Assembly (NCBI GenBank): GCA_049582805.1
Contig: JBAUUR010000060.1
Span: 1 to 64,000 of the forward strand
From: CAVXFS01 sp049582805
GTDB taxonomy: Bacteria > Pseudomonadota > Gammaproteobacteria > Burkholderiales > Gallionellaceae
Reading direction: 5' to 3'
DNA length: 64,000 bases
Under the pieces are notes generated by a model. That model had not been told where the DNA came from and did not search any database. It saw only the letters and a program-made list of their open reading frames with translations. Positions within the stretch are counted from its first letter, which is position 1. Every line of letters begins with the position of its first letter. Shown here one piece after another: positions 8,999 through 16,878 of the stretch. Both the position numbers and the translations under genes were made by a program.

Positions 8999-9112
8999 TT
9001 TAAGGTTCCCCAGTTATTTCAATTCTTAAACCGCAGCCGCACCTTGAAGATTTGGTCTCGCCATAACATTCGCTGTGCTCATGTTAGTCTCGCCCGATCT
9101 TATGGTGCTGCG
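8999..9112 (-). repeat. atpG-atpD spacer with a copy of the atpG 3' end and a stem-loop
   Basis: The 114-base spacer contains TAAACCGCAGCCGCACC (plus-strand 9027-9043), identical to the 17 bases at 9114-9130 that cover the last codons and stop of atpG. Between the copies, TAACAT and ATGTTA (9064-9069 and 9081-9086) can pair. This looks like a remnant of a local duplication of the atpG end. A regulatory effect on atpD is possible but not shown. Confidence 0.6.
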
Positions 9113-9976
9113 CTAAACCGCAGCCGCACCGCCCACGATTTCGGAAATTTCCTTGGTGATCGCTGCCTGCCGTGCCTTGTTGTAAATCAGCTTGAGTTCA
9201 CCAATGACATCCTTGGCATTATCCGAAGCAGCCTTCATTGCCACCATGCGCGCGCTTTGCTCGGACGCCATATTCTCGGTAACGCTCGAATACACCAGCG
9301 ATTCGATATAGCGCACCAGCAACTGATCCACCACCACCTTGGACTCAGGCTCATATATATAATCCCATACACCTTCCGCAGCGCCCAGTTGCTCACCCGA
9401 CAATGGCAGCAACATCTCTATGCGCGGCTCCTGCTTCATGGTGTTGATGAAGTGATTATAGGCAATGTAGATGGCGTCAATCTCGCCGGCAACATAGGCA
9501 TCCAGCATCACCTTCACCGCACCCACCAGCTTGTCAAGATGCGGGGTGTCGCCCAGACCAACCATGTGTGACTTGACGTTCACGCCGATGCGTGACATGA
9601 AACCGAAGCCCTTGTTGCCGATGGCGCAGGCAGAAATCTTTTTGCCTTCACTCTCCCATGTTTTCATGTGGCTTACCACTATGCGCAGCAGGTTGGAGTT
9701 CAATCCGCCGCACAGCCCCTTGTCGGATGAGATGGTAATGATACCCACCGATCTGACCGTTTCGCGCTTGACCAGGAATGGATGTTTATATTCCGCATTG
9801 GCACGCGAAAGATGCGCGGCAACCTGGCGGATTTTATCGGCATACGGGCGAGCCGCGCGCATGCGCTCCTGCGCTTTGCGCATTTTGGATGCGGCCACCA
9901 TTTCCATCGCGCGCGTGATCTTTCGCGTATTTTCGACGCTCTTGATCTTCGTGCGTATTTCCTTGCTGCCTGGCAT
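9113..9976 (-). CDS. atpG: ATP synthase F1 subunit gamma
   Basis: A 287-residue central rotor shaft. The N-terminal coiled-coil helix begins with PGSKEIRTKIKSVENTRKITRAMEMVAASK and the C-terminal helix contains ERMAS-type residues (ENMASEQSARMVAMKAASDNA). Both termini are the family signatures. ATG at 9976. It is part of the atp operon between atpA and atpD. Its last bases are repeated in the following spacer. Confidence 0.97.
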   Translation of the reverse strand: MPGSKEIRTKIKSVENTRKITRAMEMVAASKMRKAQERMRAARPYADKIRQVAAHLSRANAEYKHPFLVKRETVRSVGIITISSDKGLCGGLNSNLLRIVVSHMKTWESEGKKISACAIGNKGFGFMSRIGVNVKSHMVGLGDTPHLDKLVGAVKVMLDAYVAGEIDAIYIAYNHFINTMKQEPRIEMLLPLSGEQLGAAEGVWDYIYEPESKVVVDQLLVRYIESLVYSSVTENMASEQSARMVAMKAASDNAKDVIGELKLIYNKARQAAITKEISEIVGGAAAV

Positions 9977-10049
9977 AGCTCACTCCGCCTTATAACCAGC
10001 CACCTGGCAACCGTCTTTTGGTTGCTTAGTGGGATGGCTAATCGTTATA

Positions 10050-11591
10050 TCAGTAAACCCCTGTGGTCTTGAATTCCTCAATTGCCGCAGACAAGGCTTT
10101 CTCGTTCTCAGCCGACAGATCCTTGGAGGCTTCGATGGCATCCATGACGGGTGCATGTTTGGACTTGATGAACGAATGCAGCGCAGATTCGAAGGCCAAA
10201 GCTCTCTTCACTTCAACATCATCGAAGTAGCCCTTGTTCACCGCAAACAGCGTCACCGACATTTCGGCCACGGACATCGGTGAATATTGCAATTGCTTCA
10301 TCAGCTCCATCACCAAACGACCGCGTTCAAGCTGCTTGCGGGTTGCCTCGTCCAGGTCGGAAGCGAACTGCGCGAACGCCGCCAGTTCACGGTATTGCGC
10401 CAGAGCCAGACGCACACCACCGCCCAGTTTCTTGATTGCCTTGGTCTGCGCGGCGCCGCCGACGCGGGATACCGAAACACCGGCATTGATCGCGGGACGG
10501 ATACCGGCGTTGAACAGGTCAGACTCCAGGAATATCTGGCCGTCGGTAATCGAAATCACGTTGGTCGGCACGAACGCGGACACGTCACCGGCAGCAGTTT
10601 CAATGATTGGCAATGCGGTCAGCGAACCGGTCTTGCCCTTGACTGCGCCATTGGTGAATTTTTCAACGTAGTCTTCATTCACGCGCGCGGCACGTTCCAG
10701 CAATCGGGAGTGCAGGTAAAATACGTCGCCTGGATAAGCCTCGCGTCCGGGCGGGCGACGCAGCAGCAGCGAAATCTGGCGATAAGCCCATGCTTGCTTG
10801 GTCAGATCGTCATAGATGATCAGCGCGTCTTCGCCGCGATCACGGAAATATTCGCCCATGGTGCAACCGGCATAAGGCGCCAGGAACTGCATTGCAGCGG
10901 AGTCGGAAGCGGTGGCCGCAACAACGATGGTGTAATGCATCGCGCCGTGCTCTTCCAGCTTGCGCACCACGTTTGCGACCGTGGAAGCCTTTTGACCGAT
11001 CGCCACATAGATACAGGTCATGTTCTGACCCTTCTGGTTGATGATCGTATCCACGGCCACGGCGGTCTTTCCGGTCTGGCGGTCACCGATGATCAGCTCG
11101 CGTTGACCACGGCCAATCGGCACCATGGCGTCAATCGACTTCAAACCCGTCTGCACTGGCTGGGAAACCGATTTCCGCGCAATAACGCCCGGCGCAACTT
11201 TTTCGATCTTGTCGGTCATCTTGGCATTGATCGGACCCTTGCCATCGATCGGCTGGCCCAGCGCATTCACCACGCGACCTTTCAATTCGGGGCCCACCGG
11301 AACTTCAAGAATACGGCCGGTACACTTGACGGTGTCGCCTTCGGTGATATGTTCGTATTCACCCAGCACCACCGTGCCCACGGAGTCGCGTTCCAAATTC
11401 AAAGCCAAACCAAAGGTGTTGCCGGGGAACTCAAGCATTTCGCCCTGCATCACGTCTGACAGCCCGTGTACGCGCACGATACCGTCGGTCACGCTGACGA
11501 CTGTGCCTTCGGTACGGGCCTGGGTCAGCGCCTCGAAATTCTCGATGCGGCTGCGGATCAAATTGCTAATTTCGGAGGGATTGAGCTTCAT
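10050..11591 (-). CDS. atpA: ATP synthase F1 subunit alpha
   Basis: A 513-residue non-catalytic nucleotide-binding subunit. The P-loop GDRQTGKTAV is near 169-178, and the alpha/beta signature PAINAGVSVSRVGGAAQ near 360-376. Length is normal. It begins 31 bases after the atpH stop. Confidence 0.98.
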   Translation of the reverse strand: MKLNPSEISNLIRSRIENFEALTQARTEGTVVSVTDGIVRVHGLSDVMQGEMLEFPGNTFGLALNLERDSVGTVVLGEYEHITEGDTVKCTGRILEVPVGPELKGRVVNALGQPIDGKGPINAKMTDKIEKVAPGVIARKSVSQPVQTGLKSIDAMVPIGRGQRELIIGDRQTGKTAVAVDTIINQKGQNMTCIYVAIGQKASTVANVVRKLEEHGAMHYTIVVAATASDSAAMQFLAPYAGCTMGEYFRDRGEDALIIYDDLTKQAWAYRQISLLLRRPPGREAYPGDVFYLHSRLLERAARVNEDYVEKFTNGAVKGKTGSLTALPIIETAAGDVSAFVPTNVISITDGQIFLESDLFNAGIRPAINAGVSVSRVGGAAQTKAIKKLGGGVRLALAQYRELAAFAQFASDLDEATRKQLERGRLVMELMKQLQYSPMSVAEMSVTLFAVNKGYFDDVEVKRALAFESALHSFIKSKHAPVMDAIEASKDLSAENEKALSAAIEEFKTTGVY

Positions 11592-11622
11592 CTGGTTTTC
11601 CTTATCTTCGATAATTCTGTGA

Positions 11623-12156
11623 TCAAGCCAAAGCGCTGGACATTTCGGCCAGGCGGGTTCGTATGGATCCGTCTATCACCTTGTCGCCTGCACGTATTAC
11701 CACGCCACCCAGCAATCCAGCATCGACTTCGCAACGTAGCCTGATTTCGCGGCCCAAACGTGTCTTGAGTGCTGTCGCGATTTTCTGTTTCTGCGGTTCA
11801 TCCAGTGCAACCGCAGAACTGACTTCCACGTCCACCGATTTCTCTTCCTCGGCTCGCAGGTTCTCGAACTGGCCAGCAATTTGCGGCAGCACGGACAGGC
11901 GGTGCCCATCTATCAACAGGCGGATAAAGTTGCGTTCCGACTGGTCGACGGATTCACCACATATAGCCAGCATCAAGTCTTGCAATTGTTCAGGACTTAC
12001 ACGAGGACTTGCAATCAATGTGCCCATTTGTTCGTTTTCAACCGCTGAGGCGGCGGCTATCAGTATATCTGACCACGACTTCAATGTGCCTTTCTGCTTC
12101 GCGAAATCGAATGCAGCCTGGGCGTAAGGACGAGCTATGGTAATGGCTTCAGACAT
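11623..12156 (-). CDS. atpH: ATP synthase F1 subunit delta
   Basis: A 177-residue OSCP/delta subunit joining the peripheral stalk to F1. The N-terminal helical domain begins ITIARPYAQAAFDFAKQKG. The C-terminal segment GGVVIRAGDKVIDGSIRTRL is the family signature. It starts three bases after atpF. Confidence 0.96.
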   Translation of the reverse strand: MSEAITIARPYAQAAFDFAKQKGTLKSWSDILIAAASAVENEQMGTLIASPRVSPEQLQDLMLAICGESVDQSERNFIRLLIDGHRLSVLPQIAGQFENLRAEEEKSVDVEVSSAVALDEPQKQKIATALKTRLGREIRLRCEVDAGLLGGVVIRAGDKVIDGSIRTRLAEMSSALA

Positions 12157-12159
12157 GGC

Positions 12160-12630
12160 TTAAATTTCCGCGACGAGTTTTTCCAGCAGGTCGTTGTGCG
12201 CCTTGGCGTCTATTTCCCGACCCAGTATTTTGGATGCACCCGCCAGTGCAATGGCAGAAACTTCCACGCGCAATTGTTCCTTGGCGCGAAACACTTCCTG
12301 TTCCACTTCTGCATTCGCGGCTGTCACTATACGGTCATGTTCCACCTTGGCTTGCCCCTTGGCTTCCTCAACGATTTCGCTGGAGCGCTTTTCGCTTTGG
12401 GCAATAATTTCGATCGCCTTGGCCTTGGCTTCACGCAGAATTTCAGAAGAACGTTTGGCAGCCAGTTCCAGTTCATGCTTGCCGCGCTCGGCTTCTGCCA
12501 AACCGTCCGCAATACGCTTCTGGCGCGCTGCCATCATGGCGGACATCGGACCCCAGAGCAACTTGTTGACAAACCAAATCAACAGGGCAAAGGCGACCAT
12601 CTGAGCCAATAATGTTACGGTAATGTTCAT
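12160..12630 (-). CDS. atpF: ATP synthase Fo subunit b
   Basis: A 156-residue peripheral stalk subunit. One N-terminal membrane helix (about 4-26, VTLLAQMVAFALLIWFVNKLLW) is followed by a long charged, Ala/Glu/Lys-rich coiled coil. Length is standard for a single b subunit; no b' copy is present. Confidence 0.96.
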   Translation of the reverse strand: MNITVTLLAQMVAFALLIWFVNKLLWGPMSAMMAARQKRIADGLAEAERGKHELELAAKRSSEILREAKAKAIEIIAQSEKRSSEIVEEAKGQAKVEHDRIVTAANAEVEQEVFRAKEQLRVEVSAIALAGASKILGREIDAKAHNDLLEKLVAEI

Positions 12631-12686
12631 TATCTTTTCCTTATTCGGCTAATAACCAACTTGTCGGTTGGCTTGGTCCATCCGGA

Positions 12687-12974
12687 TTACATCGCTCCAA
12701 TAGCTGCCTTCAGAGCGCCGACAAACGGATTTGCGAACAGGAACCACATTGCGAAAGCCAAAATGATGAACGGGAATGATTCCATCAGGCCGGCAAAGAT
12801 AAACATGTTGGTCATCAGCGCAGGACGCATTTCCGGTTGACGTGCAATACCTTCAAGTGTCTTGGCACAAATCAGGCCCCAGCCAATTGCAGAACCCAAA
12901 CCCGCAGCAGCCAGAATCACACCAACACCAACTGCGGTATAAGCATAAATCGTCGCAATCATTTCAGCAGTCAT
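12687..12974 (-). CDS. atpE: ATP synthase Fo subunit c
   Basis: A 95-residue c-ring subunit with two membrane helices and the polar loop ARQPEM. The ion-carrying Glu is in FAGLMESFPFI (about residue 66). No Gln is seen at the position used by sodium-type rings in helix 1 (GLGSAIGWG), so proton coupling is likely. GGAG lies upstream of ATG 12974. Confidence 0.95.
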   Translation of the reverse strand: MTAEMIATIYAYTAVGVGVILAAAGLGSAIGWGLICAKTLEGIARQPEMRPALMTNMFIFAGLMESFPFIILAFAMWFLFANPFVGALKAAIGAM

Positions 12975-13013
12975 CGTTTTTCTCCTTAAACAAATTAATA
13001 AAAGTAAAGAATG

Positions 13014-13856
13014 TCAGTGATCATCCGTGCTGGCCATGCCCAGATACACAATTGTCAACACCATGAAAATAAACGCCTGCAGAGTGATGACCAGCACGTG
13101 GAAAATCAGCCAGGCAAGATCCAGCAACACTTGCAGCGGCACCCAGATGAGCATCCCGGCGCCGATGGCAGCAGCGCCGCCCAGCAGGGCGATCAGCAGG
13201 AACACCAGTTCACCCGCGAACATGTTGCCGAACAGACGCAACGCCAAACTGAGTGGCTTGGCAATTTCCTCGATCAGCGTCATGACGATGTTGACCGGCA
13301 CCAGATATTTACCAAACGGGTGGAATAGGAACATTTTAAGGTAGCCGACCGGCCCCTTTATCTTAAGATTGTAGAAAATGGTCAGCAGGAACACCGTGGC
13401 CGACATCGCCAGCGTGGTGCTGAGGTCGGTGGTCGGCACCACCTTCAAATGTTCAATACCAACCGAGCGGCCGATCAGCGGAAGCAGGTCAACCGGTATC
13501 AGATCCATGAAGTTCATCAACCATACCCACAGGAAGATGGTCAGGGCAAGCGGCGCAATCAAGGGGTTGTGTCCGGGGAAAGTATCTCTTACCTGACCCT
13601 GAACAAATTCGAGTATGCCTTCAACAACATTTTGAAAACCGGTAGGAGTATCCGGATTCATGCGGCTGACCAGCCGCATCGAAACGACGATGATCAGCCC
13701 GGCGATCAGCAGGCTGAAAAACATGGTATCAACATGCAAAGCCCAAAAACCCGCATCCTGGTGGGTTACAGGATCGCAATTACCTACGCAATAGTTGGTC
13801 AGGTGATGCTGGATATACTCAACGGTGCCGCCACCGGAACTCTCTTCTGCTGCCAA
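13014..13856 (-). CDS. atpB: ATP synthase Fo subunit a
   Basis: A 280-residue stator channel subunit with multiple membrane helices. The essential Arg is in the conserved LALRLFGNMFAGEL segment near 200-213. The frame opens with TTG (13854-13856), preceded by AGGGG; no ATG lies nearby, so a TTG start is likely. It follows atpI by 24 bases. Confidence 0.95.
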   Translation of the reverse strand: MAAEESSGGGTVEYIQHHLTNYCVGNCDPVTHQDAGFWALHVDTMFFSLLIAGLIIVVSMRLVSRMNPDTPTGFQNVVEGILEFVQGQVRDTFPGHNPLIAPLALTIFLWVWLMNFMDLIPVDLLPLIGRSVGIEHLKVVPTTDLSTTLAMSATVFLLTIFYNLKIKGPVGYLKMFLFHPFGKYLVPVNIVMTLIEEIAKPLSLALRLFGNMFAGELVFLLIALLGGAAAIGAGMLIWVPLQVLLDLAWLIFHVLVITLQAFIFMVLTIVYLGMASTDDH

Positions 13857-13880
13857 GACTCTACCCCTTTAATATAGCCC

Positions 13881-14258
13881 CTACATCCGGGCGCTGACAA
13901 TATTGCTTGCCTGCGCCGCCGCAAATCCCACCAGCATTTCAAGCGGTGCTAAACCAAGCACACGCAATCCAAGAGCAAACAAGGCAATGATCAGAACAAA
14001 GCGCTGTACAGCGCCCAAGTACAAAATCATCATGCTCTTTTTCTGGTCAACCAGCGCTACTTCGCTGGCTCGCCTTACGCCGCGCTGAAGCAACAGCAAT
14101 ACACTCAAACTTATCAGCCCCCCGCAAAACACTGATAATGCCGACCAGCCTCCCCCATGCAGTAGCCCGAAGGCAAGTGCTACCACAGTTGTCGTCACCA
14201 GTTGGACCACCATGACATGCCTGGCCTTGGCGGCTACCTGCTGGGCAACTATATTCAA
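13881..14258 (-). CDS. atpI: ATP synthase assembly protein AtpI (UncI)
   Basis: A 125-residue protein with four predicted membrane helices (about 17-37, 39-60, 75-95 and 97-118). It matches the UncI/AtpI family that precedes atpB and helps c-ring assembly. It overlaps the preceding atpZ-like gene by 4 bases (ATGA-type junction), indicating coupled translation. Confidence 0.85.
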   Translation of the reverse strand: MNIVAQQVAAKARHVMVVQLVTTTVVALAFGLLHGGGWSALSVFCGGLISLSVLLLLQRGVRRASEVALVDQKKSMMILYLGAVQRFVLIIALFALGLRVLGLAPLEMLVGFAAAQASNIVSARM

Positions 14259-14488
14259 AACATCCCCGGATGTGTCAGTAACTTATAAACTTTGAGCATG
14301 CCGCCGATAAAACCGAGCACCCCAAACCCCAGCAAGAACCAGGGCAAGGTTCCAAACCACCAATCCACGAGATAACCCAGAATGAATCCGCCGGCAATCA
14401 TGGATGTCAGCACGGTGCCGACGCCAATCAATAATGGTCTGGCTTTATTAGCCCGGTTTTCATTACGCATCCCTGTTCGTTTCGCCAC
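14255..14488 (-). CDS. atpZ: AtpZ/AtpI-family small membrane protein
   Basis: A 77-residue protein with a basic N-terminus and two membrane helices (about 19-41 and 46-68), the layout of AtpZ-like proteins encoded before atpI. Related AtpZ/AtpI pairs form ion channels or aid assembly in some bacteria. The start is GTG at 14488, or ATG at 14473 seven residues in-frame. It is the first gene of the operon, about 40 bases after the predicted transcription start. Confidence 0.75.
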   Translation of the reverse strand: MAKRTGMRNENRANKARPLLIGVGTVLTSMIAGGFILGYLVDWWFGTLPWFLLGFGVLGFIGGMLKVYKLLTHPGMF

Positions 14489-14534
14489 CCCGAGAGACTC
14501 GCTCTGCAGGCGAAATCGAATTTAAGCGGCGCGC

Positions 14535-14563
14535 AGTATAAGCCAAGCCAATTGCTTGGTCAA
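14535..14563 (-). promoter_or_regulatory. Predicted sigma-70 promoter of the atp operon
   Basis: Minus-strand TTGACC (14558-14563), a 17-base spacer and TATACT (14535-14540) give 5/6 matches at both boxes with optimal spacing. The spacer includes most of a CCAAGC/GCTTGG palindrome (14543-14559). The first gene (atpZ) starts 47 bases after the -10 box. Confidence 0.75.
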
Positions 14564-14590
14564 ACCAAGTTTGCGCAACAATCAACCTTG

Positions 14591-15457
14591 TTATTTTGTA
14601 TGTTTTTTCGTTCCCGCTTTTAACTGCTTGACCAGACCGTCAAACTCATCAAGAGAAGTATAGTAAATCTCGATCTTTCCTTTTCCCCGTCCTGAGTGTT
14701 TGATCAAGACCTTTACTCCAAGGTGCTCCGCGATATCCTGTTGCAAGTTCATGATATCGCGGTCTATTGTCGATTTCCGCCTTTTGGTTTTCTGTCCCTG
14801 CATTTTTTGGACAAGCTTTTCCGCCCCACGCACCGACAGCCCTTCCGAAGCAATTTTATTCCCGGCTAATATTTGATGCGCTGCGTCCAGTGCCAGCAAA
14901 GTTCTGGCATGGCCCATGTCTATCTTGCCTTGCATCAACATTTTCTGGACCGGCTCGGAAAGATTCAACAAGCGGAGCAAATTGGTCGTGGCGCTTCGAG
15001 ACCGGCCCACAGAGTCTGCCGCCGCCTGATGCGTCATGTGGAATTCGCCGATGAGCCGCTGGATACCGGTTGCTTCTTCCAGCGGATTAAGATTTTCGCG
15101 CTGGATGTTCTCGATCAACGCCATTGCCAACGCGGCACTGTCCGGAACCTTGCGAACCAGCACCGGAACCTGGCTTAAACCGGCAAGTTGCGCAGCTCGC
15201 CAGCGGCGTTCTCCGGCAATGATTTCATGACTGCCATCCGCTACTACACGGGCCAGTATCGGCTGCATGATGCCTTGTTCCTTGATTGAAGCAGCAAGCT
15301 CTTTGAGCGATGCTTCGTCCATATGGCTGCGCGGCTGGTATTTGCCCGGCTTGAGTTGGCCAATTTTCAGCTCGCTAAGCACATCTTCCGTTTCATTGGC
15401 ATTACCGGATAACAGCGCGTCCAAACCACGTCCTAATCCCCTGTTTGGCTTTACCAT
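14591..15457 (-). CDS. parB: Chromosome partitioning protein ParB
   Basis: A 288-residue CTPase that loads at parS and spreads on DNA. It shows the N-terminal R-G-L-G-R-G-L-D-A-L-L motif, the CTP-binding GERRWRAAQLAGL box near 80-92, and a helix-turn-helix for parS near 135-160. The C-terminus is the dimer domain. It starts 13 bases after parA. Its targets are the two parS sites found at 18913 and 25413. Confidence 0.97.
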   Translation of the reverse strand: MVKPNRGLGRGLDALLSGNANETEDVLSELKIGQLKPGKYQPRSHMDEASLKELAASIKEQGIMQPILARVVADGSHEIIAGERRWRAAQLAGLSQVPVLVRKVPDSAALAMALIENIQRENLNPLEEATGIQRLIGEFHMTHQAAADSVGRSRSATTNLLRLLNLSEPVQKMLMQGKIDMGHARTLLALDAAHQILAGNKIASEGLSVRGAEKLVQKMQGQKTKRRKSTIDRDIMNLQQDIAEHLGVKVLIKHSGRGKGKIEIYYTSLDEFDGLVKQLKAGTKKHTK

Positions 15458-15470
15458 AATGCTTCCCCTG

Positions 15471-16253
15471 TTATTGAGCTGACGCGGATTGCGCCGCGTT
15501 ATCCAGTAATTCGCCGGCCAATGCTAAATAGGCCTGCGAACCCTTGGAAAATTTATCGTGACGCAGAACCGGCAAGCCATAGCTGGGCGCCTCAGCCAGC
15601 CTGACATTACGCGGTATTATGGTCGCATAGACTTTCTTCCCAAAATGCTGCTGCAACTGGTTCGAAACCTGCTGGGCCAGCGTATTACGGGGGTCGAACA
15701 TGGTGCGCAGCAAGCCCTCGATCTCCAATTCAGGATTGAGATTTGCCCGCACCTTGCGGATGGTGTTGACCAAATCGCTCAATCCTTCCAGCGCATAATA
15801 TTCACATTGCATCGGTATCATTACTGAACGGGCGGCACACAAGCCATTCAGGGTGAGCAAATTCAGGGCGGGCGGACAATCTATCAATATGTAGTCATAT
15901 TCTTCCGCCACCGCCTGCAAGGCATGCTTAAGTCTGGTCTCGCGTTGCGGCAAATCCACCAGTTCAATCTCGGCTCCAGCAAGTTCACGATTGGCGGGCA
16001 GCAGGTCATATTTTCCCGTTTCTGAACGAATACAGACTTCCCGCAATGTTTTGCTTCCCAGCAATAATTGATAAACGGTTGCTGACAGGTCACGTTTTTC
16101 TATTCCGCTACCCATAGTTGCATTACCCTGCGGATCCAGGTCGACCAACATGACGCGTTGTTTGAATGCAGACAGGCTCGCCGCCAGATTGATTGCCGTG
16201 GTGGTTTTCCCCACACCACCTTTTTGATTAGTGATTGCTAATATCTTGGCCAT
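15471..16253 (-). CDS. parA: Chromosome partitioning ATPase ParA (Soj)
   Basis: A 260-residue deviant Walker-type ATPase that moves ParB-parS complexes. The deviant Walker A box KGGVGKTTTAINLA is at 10-23 and DYILIDCPPALNLLT at about 114-128 is the switch II region. Its first 26 bases overlap the end of rsmG. Length is that of chromosomal Soj proteins. Confidence 0.97.
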   Translation of the reverse strand: MAKILAITNQKGGVGKTTTAINLAASLSAFKQRVMLVDLDPQGNATMGSGIEKRDLSATVYQLLLGSKTLREVCIRSETGKYDLLPANRELAGAEIELVDLPQRETRLKHALQAVAEEYDYILIDCPPALNLLTLNGLCAARSVMIPMQCEYYALEGLSDLVNTIRKVRANLNPELEIEGLLRTMFDPRNTLAQQVSNQLQQHFGKKVYATIIPRNVRLAEAPSYGLPVLRHDKFSKGSQAYLALAGELLDNAAQSASAQ

Positions 16254-16878
16254 GTTCAGTCGTTTTCAATATTACCAAGCCACGAGTAGCATCCAGTTCC
16301 GGCACTGTCAACGGAATAATCCGTTCCACCTCGGTATCGGGAGGCAAATGATTCAATTCGGATGCAGGCTTCCCCTTCATAGCAACCCATCGCCCCCCTT
16401 CCGCAAGCAGATGTCTTGTCAGGGCAATGAACTCCGATGTGTCAGCAAAAGCCCGGGAAATAATGCCGTCAAATTTTTCTTGCGGCTGCCACTTTTCAAC
16501 ACGAGCGCAACAGACATTCACATTCCGTAACCCGAGCTCGATTATTGCTTGCCGCACAAAACTGATTTTCTTGCTATTGCTGTCCAATAAGGTGAACGTC
16601 CATTGTGGCCGCATCAATGCCAGCACTATGCCGGGAAGGCCCGCCCCGCAACCGACATCCAACCATCGGCCTGGCCACAGATGTGGCAACACTGCAAGGC
16701 TATCCAGCAAGTGATTGCTCACCATTTGTTCCGGCTGACGGATTGCGGTCAGGTTGTAAACCTTGTTCCATTTCTGCAGTAGAGCAAGATATTTCAGCAT
16801 CTTCTGCCGGATTTCTGGCGTCGTATTCAGCCCCAGCTGCTCTATGCCATGCGCCAAATCCTCAGCAAGGAGTATCAT
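16228..16878 (-). CDS. rsmG: 16S rRNA (guanine527-N7)-methyltransferase
   Basis: A 216-residue SAM-dependent methyltransferase. The SAM site is WLDVGCGAGLPGIVLA near 65-80, preceded by the family segment WNKVYNLTAIR. ATG 16878 overlaps the mnmG stop as ATGA; a TTG three codons upstream is less likely. Its 3' end overlaps parA by 26 bases. Confidence 0.95.
   Translation of the reverse strand: MILLAEDLAHGIEQLGLNTTPEIRQKMLKYLALLQKWNKVYNLTAIRQPEQMVSNHLLDSLAVLPHLWPGRWLDVGCGAGLPGIVLALMRPQWTFTLLDSNSKKISFVRQAIIELGLRNVNVCCARVEKWQPQEKFDGIISRAFADTSEFIALTRHLLAEGGRWVAMKGKPASELNHLPPDTEVERIIPLTVPELDATRGLVILKTTEHGQDISNH

Noticed and set aside
8471..9571. 366-codon plus-strand frame over atpD/atpG
   Set aside because: Antisense shadow of two well-identified ATP synthase genes.
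10287..11459. 390-codon plus-strand frame over atpA
   Set aside because: Antisense shadow; atpA is clear on the minus strand.
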